64,000 nt of DNA from Rifleibacterium sp035352635 (GCA_035352635.1 DAOPYA010000006.1:8693-72692); one strand, 5' to 3'. Counted from the first letter of the stretch, positions 1 to 9,513 are shown. The notes: generated by a model from the sequence alone, not told the origin. Numbers and translations: made by a program.

Positions 1-2836
1 GACTTGTGGTATGCACGGTCATAGCTTCGAGATGGGCCGCCTGCTCTGTTATCCGCCCAATGATCGTGAAATCCTTGCGGCCGTTCGTGCTGCCAATGCT
101 ACCCGAAATGGCCTGGCCGGTAGTGATGCCGATGCCGTTCTCAAGAGCAAATAGATTCTGCCGGGCGCGTTGCCCGTTGAGCGCGAACAGTTGGCGGCGC
201 ATGGCGAGAGCGGTTTGGCAGGCTCGCTGTCCCACGGGCGCCAGGCCGGCTTTTTCATAAAAAACAACCTGTATGGCATCGCCGATATATTTATCGATTA
301 CCCCGCTATTCTCGCTTATGGCTGCTTCCATCGCGGTAAAATAAGTATTGAGCAGTTCAACAACCTCTGACGGTGCATATTTTTCGCTGATTGAGGTAAA
401 GCCCCTGATATCTGAGGCGAGAACACTGACCACCTGCATGTCGCTGCCCGTAACTTTTGCCCCCGGGGTGCCTTCGACTCTCTCGATCAGTTTGGCCGAG
501 ACAAGTCTTTTGATCATTTCCCGCTGTCGCAAAGCCCCTGACATCTTGTTGAAAGCTGAGGTTATGAGACTGAATTCATCGCCCGAAAACTTTTCGATGA
601 GAACGCCATAGTCTTCTTTGCTGAGCCTGGCGACCCCATCAGAAAAGATTTTAACCGGTTTGATGATAAACTCGGCAAAGAGTAACGACAGAACCATGAT
701 CAGAAGAATACCGTAGCCAACCAGCACCGGAAAAAGCATACTGACGAAAAGCTGACCAATACCGTGCCCCCGGCTGCGGCCAATGGCCGAAAAAATGGCC
801 GGACTGCCGGGTCGGAAGCTCCAGGCCTGAACCCTGGCTCCAGCTTCACTGTGAAAGATCAGGCTACCTGTATCTTTGGCAACCATGGCGCGCTGAAAAA
901 TATCAAGCATTTCGTCGTTCGGAGCCGCCTGGGGCGGCCAGGCATTCATGTTAAATTGTGATTGCCGGCGTAGTCTGGCAGCCAGCTCGATATCACAATA
1001 ACGGTCGCTTCTGCTGAATCTTTGCTGCCGGGCCTGGGAATACTCGCTGAGATAGGCGTGGGTGAAAAAATCGCCGTCGTTGAATCGTGGAAAGGCGAAT
1101 ACATAGCCGCAGCCGGATGATTTTGCAATAATGCTGGCGGCGCGACTGGTATCAAGGGTGTGGGTAATATCACGCTGAATGGTTGTCTCGAATGGAATTG
1201 CCCCTTCTTCGCGCTCGGGCGTTATGAAGTCTTCGAAAATCCCAAGGGTCAGGGTGTTCGAAAGCACGTTTCCCTTTTTCTTCAGCAATCCGAGGTTGTC
1301 GAGATACTTCGGTATGATAGCATTGAGAAGTTTGTTGGTTTCTATGCCAAGATACTGAAGCGCCTGGTTAAAGTGAATAATGGTGCCATTTTCGTCAACC
1401 CAGATATGGTTGGTCGTTATGGTTCTCAGCCAGAGAAGATCGTCGCCGGGGCGACTCAGAACCTTTTCCGGGTCAAGTTGGCGGTTTTGATATTCTTCGA
1501 GGCGTCGTTTGGTTTCGAGCATTGCCAGTTGCTGATGCTGTGAGTTTTCGAGCTCGTTGATGACGAATTCGCGAATGAATTCTTCGGTCTTCAGCAGCAC
1601 GTGATTTTCAATAAGGCGCCCTGAACCTTTGATGCTGATGGCGGTGAGAAAACCAACCCCGGTGACCGGAATAAAAATTATGATGGCAAGCAGTAACAGA
1701 AGCTTGCGGCGGATAGCCAGGCGCAAATTCAGGCCAAAAAGCCAGAAATGCAGGGCCGCCATCAGGTAACATAGCAGCAGAAAGCCTGATATCAAGCGAA
1801 AAAGACGCTGATAGTTTTTCATTTCAATGATTTCGCGGGGTGGGGGGGCCTTGAGACGAAGATGATAGCGGCCGGTCTGGTCAGTATAGCGCTGTTTTTG
1901 CAATCTTTTGGTGAAAAAGAAGTGGTTCCAGAATTCGGTTGGCGGCCGATCAAAGTAGAACAATGTTCCCCGTTCTTCAAAAAAACCTGATCTTGGCAGA
2001 GCTAAATCAATCAGTTCAGCCTCAATCTGCTCTGAATTATTTTGCAGCGCATTCTTTAGAAGCATGGCCGGTTCAATGGCTGATTGAAGAACCCCGATAA
2101 CATAGCCACCGTGTATGTTCTTGCGGCTGACGCAACCGTAGGCATAGTAATAAATTGACTGTCTGCCAAAATAGTCAGTGAAAACTTCCTTAACCGTATC
2201 GTTAAGCAAATCGAATTCGGTGAAACGGTTTAAATACTTGAATTCGAGGGCCGCACTCTTCTGGAAATTAAACTCAATCAAGTCATTCATGCTGGCATGC
2301 AGACCAAGGTTTCGCCAGCTGCGCTGGTAATATTGCTCATAAAGCTGCCCGCTCAGACCGATTAGGCGGCAGGCAATGGCCGTCGCCAGATTCATCGGCT
2401 CAGGGCACTGCGCAAGCAGGGTTTCGGCAAACCAGTGATATATGCCGGCAAAGGCAGGGCTGACAACGGCAATGAAGAGCGGGTCAACCCGTTGCGCCTG
2501 CATCGCATCTCTGAGCCTGTCTGGCAAGTTCTCGTTAAAGAGCTCTTTTCCATAGTCTTTAGCTGGTTGCATTTTGATCAGGTCGGCAGTTACCCCGGGC
2601 AGGGCTTTGGCATGAGCTTTCCTGATGATTTCTTTTATGAAAAAGGCTGGTTTCAGAAGGGTTTTAACTTTTGCAGTTTCCTGCAGCATCTTTTCGCGCA
2701 GCAGTGCCATGGCAGAATCAGTGCTGCGCTGCACCGCAGTCGTCAGAAGATCGTTAAAAAACAACAACGGCGCCGCCAGCACGATAAAGCCGGCCAGTAA
2801 CAGCACCAGAAGACGAGTTTCTGCGTATTTTTTCAT
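1..2836 (-). CDS. Membrane-bound class III adenylate/guanylate cyclase-like protein (partial, C-terminus outside window)
   Basis: The minus strand is open from about 2836 to the window edge, about 945 codons with no stop. A membrane anchor follows MKKYAETRLLVLLL, then a long extracytoplasmic region. Two membrane helices lie near residues 345-398, then another sensor-like region, a helix near 700-718, a HAMP-like linker (FAEFIIKPVKIFSDG) and a class III cyclase domain from about residue 797. Both metal-binding aspartates are visible (VVSVLASDIRGFTS and DKYIGDAIQVVF). The downstream motif that normally reads GDTVNLAARLE is GRITEQAAHLE. This loses the base-contact Asp and the transition-state Asn and Arg, so activity is doubtful. 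I read the gene directly from the complement because it is truncated by the edge. In-frame ATGs also exist at 2887 and 2941; none of the three has a convincing ribosome-binding site. The domain assignment is firm; the start is not. Confidence 0.85.
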   Translation of the reverse strand, partial: MKKYAETRLLVLLLAGFIVLAAPLLFFNDLLTTAVQRSTDSAMALLREKMLQETAKVKTLLKPAFFIKEIIRKAHAKALPGVTADLIKMQPAKDYGKELFNENLPDRLRDAMQAQRVDPLFIAVVSPAFAGIYHWFAETLLAQCPEPMNLATAIACRLIGLSGQLYEQYYQRSWRNLGLHASMNDLIEFNFQKSAALEFKYLNRFTEFDLLNDTVKEVFTDYFGRQSIYYYAYGCVSRKNIHGGYVIGVLQSAIEPAMLLKNALQNNSEQIEAELIDLALPRSGFFEERGTLFYFDRPPTEFWNHFFFTKRLQKQRYTDQTGRYHLRLKAPPPREIIEMKNYQRLFRLISGFLLLCYLMAALHFWLFGLNLRLAIRRKLLLLLAIIIFIPVTGVGFLTAISIKGSGRLIENHVLLKTEEFIREFVINELENSQHQQLAMLETKRRLEEYQNRQLDPEKVLSRPGDDLLWLRTITTNHIWVDENGTIIHFNQALQYLGIETNKLLNAIIPKYLDNLGLLKKKGNVLSNTLTLGIFEDFITPEREEGAIPFETTIQRDITHTLDTSRAASIIAKSSGCGYVFAFPRFNDGDFFTHAYLSEYSQARQQRFSRSDRYCDIELAARLRRQSQFNMNAWPPQAAPNDEMLDIFQRAMVAKDTGSLIFHSEAGARVQAWSFRPGSPAIFSAIGRSRGHGIGQLFVSMLFPVLVGYGILLIMVLSLLFAEFIIKPVKIFSDGVARLSKEDYGVLIEKFSGDEFSLITSAFNKMSGALRQREMIKRLVSAKLIERVEGTPGAKVTGSDMQVVSVLASDIRGFTSISEKYAPSEVVELLNTYFTAMEAAISENSGVIDKYIGDAIQVVFYEKAGLAPVGQRACQTALAMRRQLFALNGQRARQNLFALENGIGITTGQAISGSIGSTNGRKDFTIIGRITEQAAHLEAMTVHTTS

Positions 2837-3033
2837 GCCAGTTTGCCAGAAAATAATTGTCTGTTTACGCTGTGCAGCAGAGATCATGCCCTTGGAGATC
2901 GCAAAAGTATCATTTCTGACAAAGCAATGCAGCTGCGACATTCTACCATTACTGCCGGCTATTGATAACAATTACCATAATGAATATCTATTGAAAAACG
3001 TTCTACCTGTTTTTAAATGAGTCAGACGGGCTG

Positions 3034-3091
3034 TATATAAGAGTGCATCACTTGTTTGTCACCGATTCGACGGCGCGGCCTATCAGCCGGG
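3034..3091 (+). repeat. Dispersed ~60 bp intergenic repeat, copy 1
   Basis: Begins tatataagagtgcatca and ends in cgattcgacggcgcggccta plus tcagccggg. Similar copies lie at 3300-3355, 8101-8160 and 56499-56558, all in the same orientation and all outside genes. The 3' half folds as two small adjacent hairpins (ccg/cgg and cggc/gccg), as in REP-type elements. No open reading frame is associated. Confidence 0.75.
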
Positions 3092-3101
3092 TTACTTTTT
3101 T

Positions 3102-3223
3102 GCTGACAGGAGGTCAGCGATACTCGACAGCATCAGGATAGATGCTGTCGGGTGCTACAGCGATTCGCTTCGCTCAGCAGAACCGCTCTATCGTGCGCGG
3201 TTCTGCATAAGCACCTCCTGTGC
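3102..3223 (+). other. Strongly structured non-coding segment (branched inverted repeats)
   Basis: An outer 9 bp pairing (acaggaggt at 3106-3114 with acctcctgt at 3213-3221) encloses two perfect 10 bp hairpins: 3125-3150 (cgacagcatc/gatgctgtcg, 6 nt loop) and 3177-3206 (gcagaaccgc/gcggttctgc, 10 nt loop). Alternative local hairpins exist at 3102-3118 and 3211-3223. The segment lies between two copies of the dispersed repeat. It could be a small structured RNA, a multi-hairpin repeat element or a non-autonomous mobile element. No promoter is assigned and no known RNA family is recognised. Confidence 0.5.
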
Positions 3224-3299
3224 GTAACAAGCTTCCGAAAAAGTAATCCCGTCTTCTCTCCGCGCCTTGTGTTGGAATTTTCAAGGAGCTGTTGCATTT

Positions 3300-3355
3300 T
3301 TAAGAGTGCATCGCTTGTTTGTACCGATTCGACGGCGCGGCCCTTTCGGCCGGTT
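3300..3355 (+). repeat. Dispersed ~60 bp intergenic repeat, copy 2
   Basis: Shares taagagtgcatcgcttgttt and accgattcgacggcgcggcc with copy 1 (3034-3091), but has a slightly shorter middle and ends ctttcggccggttt. It lies about 170 bp before the MATE gene. The rest of 2837-3527 holds copy 1, the hairpin segment and no credible gene. Confidence 0.72.
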
Positions 3356-3527
3356 TACAGGTTAACTTGTAGCTTGCCGGCAAAAAGTATTGTAAAATAC
3401 CCTGCGTTGCCTGATCAGTCAGAACCTGCATTTTCAAACTTCGCAAGCGCGAACCCGGTTTTTCAGACAGAGAAAGACTGCGTGCCGGGCTGCCTGTTAC
3501 CCTGTTATCATAATTCAGTCACCGACC

Positions 3528-4907
3528 ATGATCATTGAACAAAAAGACGCGCAATACATCAGAATGACCGAATCTCCGGTTGGCGGGCTGATTGCCTCGC
3601 TGGCCGTTCCGACGATTGTCAGTATGCTGGTATCGTCGATCTACAACATGGCTGACACCTGGTTTGTTTCAAAGCTTGGCACCAGCGCTTCGGCCGCGGT
3701 TGGTATTGTGTTTTCGCTGATGGCAATTATTCAGGCGATCGGCTTTATGATCGGCATGGGTTCGGGAAGCATGATCTCGCGACTTCTCGGTGCCTGCGAG
3801 AATGACCGGGCAAATGAGGTCGCGGCGAGCGGTTTTTATCTTTCTTTTTGTCTTGGCCTGTTGCTGGCCATCGCCGGCATGTATTACCTCGACCCGTTGA
3901 TGCATCTGCTCGGGGCCACCAGAAGCATTTTGCCCTTCGCCCGGCAATATGCATTCTATATTCTGTTCGCTGCGCCGGTTATGACCGCCTGTTTTCTGCT
4001 GAACAACGTTTTAAGATCTGAGGGCAAGGCGCAGCTGGCGATGTTTGGCATTGTTTCGGGTGGGGTGCTTAATTGTTTTCTTGACCCTCTGTTTATTTTT
4101 ACTTTCAAGATGGGCATTGGTGGGGCTGCAATCGCCACCGCCCTCAGTCAATGTGTCAGTTTTGTGATTTTGTTGTCGCCTTTTCTCAGGGGCAAAACGG
4201 TTACCAGGTTAAAAATGGCTTCGGTTGCCAGAAACCCGGTTGTTTATCTGCAGATTCTCAAAAATGGTTTGCCTTCATTCTGCCGTCAGGGCCTGTCGAG
4301 TGTCGCTACCGTTGCCCTGAACGTTAACGCGGCGGTCTATGGTGACGCGGCGGTTGCCGGGGTTTCGATCGTCGGCCGGATATTTATGACTGTTTTTTCG
4401 ATCACCCTCGGCATCGGGCAAGGGTTTCAGCCGGTGCTCGGTTACAACTATGGTGCTAAAAAATACGGGCGGGTGCGCGAAGCCATTTTTTTTACACTCA
4501 AGAGCAGTTCTGTTGCGATGATTGTTTGCGCTTTGGTTGGCTATTGCAAAGCCTCAGCCCTGATGCGATTATTCATTGCCGATGATGCAGCGGTTATCAG
4601 CATAGGGTCTGTGGCTCTGCAGGCTCAATCGCTGGCGGTGCCGCTCATTCCGATGATGGTGGTCTGCAATATGACTTTTCAGGGCCTTGGCCGCTCAATG
4701 ACGGCAACTATTCTGTCGATGGCCCGCCAGGGTATCTTTTTTATGCCGATTATCCTGGTTTTTCCGCGTCTGTTCGGCTTGTTTGGTGTGCAGATCGCTC
4801 AAGCGCTCGCCGATGTCTGCACGTTTCTTGTTTGCCTGCCGTTTATGTATAAATTTCTCAAGGAACTTGACGCCGAAACAGCGAAACTCGACACCACTGA
4901 AGCCTGA
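3528..4907 (+). CDS. MATE family multidrug/sodium antiporter
   Basis: 459 residues, the usual size for the family, with about twelve hydrophobic helices in two related halves. The N-terminal region contains the hallmark stretch SLAVPTIVSMLVSSIYNMAD followed by TWFVSKLG. The second half repeats the pattern near FLPSFCRQ-like and VLGYNYGAKKYGR sequences. Proteins of this type export cationic drugs or metabolites in exchange for sodium ions or protons across the inner membrane. The start is the ATG in gaccATGATC; no clear ribosome-binding site precedes it, and an internal ATG at 3564 (MTESPVGG) is an alternative. The gene stands alone after a repeat-rich spacer. The substrate cannot be predicted. 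The family assignment is secure. Confidence 0.92.
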   Translation: MIIEQKDAQYIRMTESPVGGLIASLAVPTIVSMLVSSIYNMADTWFVSKLGTSASAAVGIVFSLMAIIQAIGFMIGMGSGSMISRLLGACENDRANEVAASGFYLSFCLGLLLAIAGMYYLDPLMHLLGATRSILPFARQYAFYILFAAPVMTACFLLNNVLRSEGKAQLAMFGIVSGGVLNCFLDPLFIFTFKMGIGGAAIATALSQCVSFVILLSPFLRGKTVTRLKMASVARNPVVYLQILKNGLPSFCRQGLSSVATVALNVNAAVYGDAAVAGVSIVGRIFMTVFSITLGIGQGFQPVLGYNYGAKKYGRVREAIFFTLKSSSVAMIVCALVGYCKASALMRLFIADDAAVISIGSVALQAQSLAVPLIPMMVVCNMTFQGLGRSMTATILSMARQGIFFMPIILVFPRLFGLFGVQIAQALADVCTFLVCLPFMYKFLKELDAETAKLDTTEA

Positions 4908-5104
4908 GAACGTAACGTTATTCAGGGCAAGACCCAACTGATCGCCAGTCGGGCTGTGACAAATTGCTGGTCAACGCTACACTCTGGCTCGGGCGAGCCT
5001 GGTCGCTGTTCTGATTCCTTTTAAATGAATCGAGTTCACGACTGGATGTTCGTTTGACTATCGGTTAGAATATACGGGCAAAGTGAAAATCATGGGGGAA
5101 CTAT

Positions 5105-8092
5105 ATGAAAAAACCGTTCTGGTCGTGTTGTGCTATGCTCGTCTTTTTGCTTTTATTGCTCTGCTCGCCGGTCAAAGCAGCCGAGCCTGAGCTTGGGGCC
5201 AGACTGCTTTTTTACCCCATCGGCAGTGATGCCCATTTTCTCGTAAAAGCCGTTAAGAGGTCTGATACCGATAGTTCATGGTTTTATTACCGTAACCAGG
5301 CTGTTTCAATCATAGAACCCCGGCCTGGCGAATGGGTTTCTTCTTTTATAAACACAATCTGGGAAGAAAACCAGGTAACCCATGAAATTTTCGCCTGGGG
5401 CAAGCTTTCTGGCAATTCTGAAGATTTCGCAGGGCGCTTGCAGGCCTTTACCGGCAAAGAACCGGTTGGCATTGCTTTCAATAAAATCGAGAAAAGCCCT
5501 CTGGCTCGTCTGGTTTGCGCGGGCGCCGAAAGCGGCAAAGCGCTGAGTGGTATCCCCGCCTACAAAAAATGGGCAAAAGTCAGCGACGGCGAATTACAGC
5601 ACTGGGAAGCACTTTTCCAACATCTTGCCTCGCTGAACCGGCAGCGCAATGTTCGGGGCGAGAATCTCGATCTATACAGTGTTTTTACCGGCATCAGCGC
5701 TATCCGTGAAACCCTGCAGATCGATGTCGATCTCGCCAATGAGAATCCGGTTCTTGATCGGGCCTGTAACGCCAACCTGCGCATTATTCAGAGTGCGGTC
5801 GAAATGTACAACATGGACCACTCGACCATGATGCAAACTCTTGATCTGCAGGCTCTCGTCGAAGGTGGCTACCTGAAAAGCAAACCGACATGCCGGTCCG
5901 GTCGTGAATATTATGGCAAGAACCTGGGGTCTGATGGCATGATTCGCTGCCCGGCTCACGGCGATATCAATAACCCGCGCCCTGATGATGGTCTGGTTGT
6001 CGATAATACAGCGAGAGTCAAAGTAGCTGGGCTGGAAGGCCCTAAAGCGCCATCGCACCCCTGGCGCAAAATGATCAAAAACCCCAATCTGGTTTTGCCC
6101 GAAGTCTATCGTCTGATACCGTCTGACTGCGCGTTTATTCATTTTCCTTCTTACAGCTCGTTTCGCAAGGCTTTTGACTTTTTTGCCGACTGGGCATCGG
6201 CTCTGGGCACCATGGCTGGCGGCGATTCGGGCAGTTCAAATTTCGGTCTTGAGAAGCGCATCAAAGACCAGTTGTTGCTCAAAACCGACATGCTGACCAG
6301 ACTATTTGCAGACCTGGCGCTCAGTGATATTGTTTTTGTCTGTGAAGACCCGTTTATCTTTGAAGGCAGCGCAGTGGCGGTAGTGCTTAAAATAACCAAC
6401 GAAACAATGTTGCGCGAGAAGCTTGCAATGACCGCCAACGAATTTCGCAGCGAAAACCCTGCGATCAGCGAGAATACGCTGATGATGGGTGGCAGAAAGG
6501 TGCAGGCCTTCACCTCGCCTGATTTCCGCTATCGTTCTTATCGCCTGCTTGCCGATGGGCACCAGATCATCTCCAATTCGCCCCTGTTAATGGAAAAATT
6601 CATTTCGGTGCTTGACGGCAAGACCCCGGCGCTTACAGAGTTTCTTGATCTGCATTATTTTTATGAACATATCGAGAAGAATTTTAAGCAACCGGGTCGC
6701 ATTTTCAGCTTTCTTTCTGATGCCTTTATCAGAAAAATCATCGGGCCTGCCTGCAAAATCGCCACCAGACGCCGACTCGAATGCATTCGCCAGTCACTGC
6801 TGCAGACCCATGAATTGATGGTGAATGATGGCAAACTCGACGAGACCCTTACCTGCCCCGAGGGTGGCGTCTACGAGGTTGTAGATGGCGAAATCAGTTG
6901 CACGGTGCATCGGGTTTTTGGGCGAATGACGCCGGTAAGCGAAAGACTTCCGGTTGAAGCGACCCCTGAAGAAGCCAGCAGCTATGCAACTTTCGTTGCC
7001 CAATACAATCAGTATTTTTCGCAATTTTTTGACCCGATCGGTTTTGTATTTTCAACTGAACCCGAATTCACCGGGCGACTTCTAATTATGCCGCTGGTTG
7101 AAAACGGCATTTACAGCGAATTGCAAAAAAATGTCCGCCATGAGCCGATGAATGCCGGCCCGCAACCGCAGAACGGCATTCTCAAGGTCGGTGTGAATCT
7201 TCAAGCCGCTAATCTGCCGGTGCCCGGTTACTGGCTCAGTAACATCGCTTATCAGAAACGTCTTGAACTCGTCGGCCGCTGGTTCACTGGTTGTGTCTGG
7301 GCACATCTTGCTGACCACCCCCTGTTGTTCCACTGGGATTCAAACCTGCTGGCGCGTGGTATTCTCGGTGCTTTCAGCGGCGGGCGAACTGGTATGATGG
7401 GGTTATCACCGGCAATACTCAGCTTTTTTTCGCCGGTGCTTTTCGCGATCGAGCTGACCGATGAGTCGCATTTTGACTCTATAATTGACTGGGTTCGCAA
7501 CGAAATCGCGGGCAGCATCAACAATTCTGGCTTCATGGGGCCGGCATTCAAGCTCGATCAGCTCGAAGAGAATGGCGTCAAAATGTATGTGTTCTCGTTT
7601 GAACTTTTTGCGATCAGAAAAACCTATTACCTGACGCTTCGTGATGGTTTTTTTCTGGTGGCCAGCAAAAAAGAACTGCTCTTCAATCTTGAAGAAGCGC
7701 CTGCTTATGAAAAAAATGCCTTTTCAGGCAATTTCAACCTCGTCTTTTACCCGGCGAAAATAAGACTGATGCGCCCTGATCTTCTCGAAGTGCGTGCCCG
7801 TTCGCAACGCGAAACCTGCCTCGAAAACCTTAAAAACCTGCATTTCGTCTCGACCTTTCACCCAGACCAGACCGAAAAATTTTATCAGATTGTTTACGCT
7901 GCGCAACCGGTCTGCCCGGCCGGCGGCACTTATTCAAGCGTCATGCCGGTTTCCTGCTCTCAACATGGCACAATTTCGGGAGGCGTGCTCAAGCCGGTTT
8001 CTGACTTTTTCAAAGGGGTTGGCGCCATCTCGATTCAGAGTTTCATCGACTCCGAAGGCTTTCAGAGTGAGGTTAGATTTTTCCCCGAGTAA
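5105..8092 (+). CDS. Large secreted protein with three pilin-like Cys-rich modules
   Basis: 995 residues, starting with a signal peptide (hydrophobic MLVFLLLLLCSPVKA, cleavage after about residue 26) and preceded by gggggaactat as ribosome-binding site. I do not recognise the full-length family. Three segments resemble the globular part of type IV pilin-like proteins of this organism. The first, about residues 218-285, has CNANLRIIQSAVEMYNMDH, then GGYLKSKPTC and CPAHGD. The second, about 555-605, has CPEGGVYEVVDGEISCTVH. The third, about 898-958, has CPAGGTYSSV and CSQHGT. The sequence between them shows no obvious enzyme motif. It is probably exported and surface or periplasmic, with paired cysteines in each module. 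A decayed copy of its C-terminus lies at 9514-9622. A terminator follows at 8178. The function is unknown. Confidence 0.85.
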   Translation: MKKPFWSCCAMLVFLLLLLCSPVKAAEPELGARLLFYPIGSDAHFLVKAVKRSDTDSSWFYYRNQAVSIIEPRPGEWVSSFINTIWEENQVTHEIFAWGKLSGNSEDFAGRLQAFTGKEPVGIAFNKIEKSPLARLVCAGAESGKALSGIPAYKKWAKVSDGELQHWEALFQHLASLNRQRNVRGENLDLYSVFTGISAIRETLQIDVDLANENPVLDRACNANLRIIQSAVEMYNMDHSTMMQTLDLQALVEGGYLKSKPTCRSGREYYGKNLGSDGMIRCPAHGDINNPRPDDGLVVDNTARVKVAGLEGPKAPSHPWRKMIKNPNLVLPEVYRLIPSDCAFIHFPSYSSFRKAFDFFADWASALGTMAGGDSGSSNFGLEKRIKDQLLLKTDMLTRLFADLALSDIVFVCEDPFIFEGSAVAVVLKITNETMLREKLAMTANEFRSENPAISENTLMMGGRKVQAFTSPDFRYRSYRLLADGHQIISNSPLLMEKFISVLDGKTPALTEFLDLHYFYEHIEKNFKQPGRIFSFLSDAFIRKIIGPACKIATRRRLECIRQSLLQTHELMVNDGKLDETLTCPEGGVYEVVDGEISCTVHRVFGRMTPVSERLPVEATPEEASSYATFVAQYNQYFSQFFDPIGFVFSTEPEFTGRLLIMPLVENGIYSELQKNVRHEPMNAGPQPQNGILKVGVNLQAANLPVPGYWLSNIAYQKRLELVGRWFTGCVWAHLADHPLLFHWDSNLLARGILGAFSGGRTGMMGLSPAILSFFSPVLFAIELTDESHFDSIIDWVRNEIAGSINNSGFMGPAFKLDQLEENGVKMYVFSFELFAIRKTYYLTLRDGFFLVASKKELLFNLEEAPAYEKNAFSGNFNLVFYPAKIRLMRPDLLEVRARSQRETCLENLKNLHFVSTFHPDQTEKFYQIVYAAQPVCPAGGTYSSVMPVSCSQHGTISGGVLKPVSDFFKGVGAISIQSFIDSEGFQSEVRFFPE

Positions 8093-8100
8093 AGTGCTTC

Positions 8101-8160
8101 TATATAAGAGCGCATTGAGTATTTTTCGCCGATTCGACGGCGTGGCCTGTCAGCCGGTTT
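8101..8160 (+). repeat. Dispersed ~60 bp intergenic repeat, copy 3
   Basis: Begins tatataagagcgcattgagt and runs through gccgattcgacggcgtggcc to cagccggttt. It starts nine bases after the stop codon of the 995-residue protein and precedes its terminator, so it should be transcribed as part of that 3' untranslated region. It matches copy 4 (56499-56558) best, including the shared gtatttttcgccgat. Confidence 0.75.
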
Positions 8161-8177
8161 TGTATAGACTTAAAAAT

Positions 8178-8216
8178 GGGGCTGTTTCATAGCAATGTGA
8201 AGCAGCCCCTTTTTTT
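8178..8216 (+). terminator. Rho-independent terminator
   Basis: A 14 bp stem (with G-U pairs) starting ggggctgtttcata, loop gcaa, closing tgtgaagcagcccc, followed by seven T. It terminates the transcript of the 995-residue secreted protein and its trailing repeat. Confidence 0.88.
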
Positions 8217-8337
8217 GAACTGAAACACGGCGCCATTTAAAAAATTTTGGCAAATGTAAACAATTGGCGGCAGGGGCTGACCGATTTTGCGTATGTAAGT
8301 TTACATAATATTCTGTAGCCCCGTTGTTTTTGATGAA

Positions 8338-9450
8338 CTATTCGGCGAGCATGAGCCAGAGGCGGCCGTAGTGGTGCAGATCGCCGGCACTGTCGCCAGC
8401 TTCACGGCCCTGGCCGTGATAGAGGTCGATATGGCCGGGCCCCTTGATGGCGCCGCCGGTATCGTGGGCGAAGAGAATATCGTAGCGATGACCGGTCAGA
8501 ACGCCGTGTTCATCAAGCACGGGGATCTCGGCCAGCAGACAGGCGCCATAGGGAATACATGACCGATCTACAGCGATTGAATGCATGGCAGTCACTGGCA
8601 CGCCGGCGGCCCCGGTTGGCGCGGTTGAGCGCCATGCAAAAAATGCGTAAGACGGGTTGTGGTTGAGCATTGGCACCAGTTGCTCGGGGTGCGTGGCAAA
8701 CCATTCGCGGATTGCTCGCAGCGAGATTTTTTCTGCGGGTATCGAGCCATTGGTGACCAGCATTTTTCCGATACTGCGGTAGGGGTGCCCGTTGCCTCCG
8801 GCAAAGCCGATGTGCCTGATATTGCCGTTGCCGAAATCGAGCACTCCAGAACCCTGCACCGACAAAAAGAAATTGTCGAGCAGGCTGTCGGTATAAGCCA
8901 GTTCGAGGCCGTGTCCGGCCAGCGCTTTATCCTGGTCGATTTCTTTTCGCGACGGCATTCTGTCAAACTTTGGCATGGCGTAAACCGGGTATTTAAAAAC
9001 GTTGTCTGGCTTTTCACGCGCCGCCAGTCTCGGTGTAAAATAGCCGGTAAAATGCACGTTGCCGCGATTATCTTCGCCATTGATCTGGTAAAACGACAGC
9101 TGTTGCAGCGCTTCAGCCTGGTCATAGATCGCAAAGCGGCCAATAATTTCGGTGGCTTTAATCAGCTGGTTGACGGTGATCTCCAGGTTTCCAGCTGTAA
9201 AAACTGCGTCGACAGTCATACGCGAAAGATAGTGGGCGTTTCTCTGCGCGGCTTCCCGCAGGCCGGGTGTGATCTTCAGCCTGTTCGGTTGCTGTGAGGT
9301 CTTGACGTACATCTGCAAAAACTCAACTCCAGGAACTTTTCCGTTATTCTCAAATTCATAGCCGTGCCCAAGCGGCGCCGCCTCTATTTGCGCAACGGGA
9401 AAATGCGCGAGCAGCAAAATCTGAAAAACAACCAGCAGAATTTTCGTCAT
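8338..9450 (-). CDS. mltA: Membrane-bound lytic murein transglycosylase A (MltA family)
   Basis: 370 residues with an N-terminal signal sequence (KILLVVFQILLLAHFPVAQ). The MltA core begins with GYFTPRLAAREKP and continues through VQGSGVLDFGNG and NHNPSYAFF. The C-terminal 3D domain carries the aspartate triad in VDRSCIPYG, FAHDTGGAIKG and HIDLYHGQG. The enzyme cleaves the MurNAc-GlcNAc bond of peptidoglycan with formation of the 1,6-anhydro product, in the periplasm, and its presence supports a diderm cell envelope. The signal region lacks an obvious lipobox cysteine, so membrane anchoring is uncertain. The start is set by gggggaact directly before ATG. It is a single gene, convergent with the upstream secreted-protein gene. 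Confidence 0.93.
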   Translation of the reverse strand: MTKILLVVFQILLLAHFPVAQIEAAPLGHGYEFENNGKVPGVEFLQMYVKTSQQPNRLKITPGLREAAQRNAHYLSRMTVDAVFTAGNLEITVNQLIKATEIIGRFAIYDQAEALQQLSFYQINGEDNRGNVHFTGYFTPRLAAREKPDNVFKYPVYAMPKFDRMPSRKEIDQDKALAGHGLELAYTDSLLDNFFLSVQGSGVLDFGNGNIRHIGFAGGNGHPYRSIGKMLVTNGSIPAEKISLRAIREWFATHPEQLVPMLNHNPSYAFFAWRSTAPTGAAGVPVTAMHSIAVDRSCIPYGACLLAEIPVLDEHGVLTGHRYDILFAHDTGGAIKGPGHIDLYHGQGREAGDSAGDLHHYGRLWLMLAE

Positions 9451-9513
9451 AGTTCCCCCTGATCTGGCGATCTAAAATTCATTTTAACACGTCAAAGGTT
9501 TTTTAAAAATTGT

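Noticed and set aside
2435..3020. Genes on the plus strand opposite the cyclase N-terminus
   Set aside because: They are shadows of the long minus-strand reading frame, which shows real membrane, HAMP and cyclase domains.
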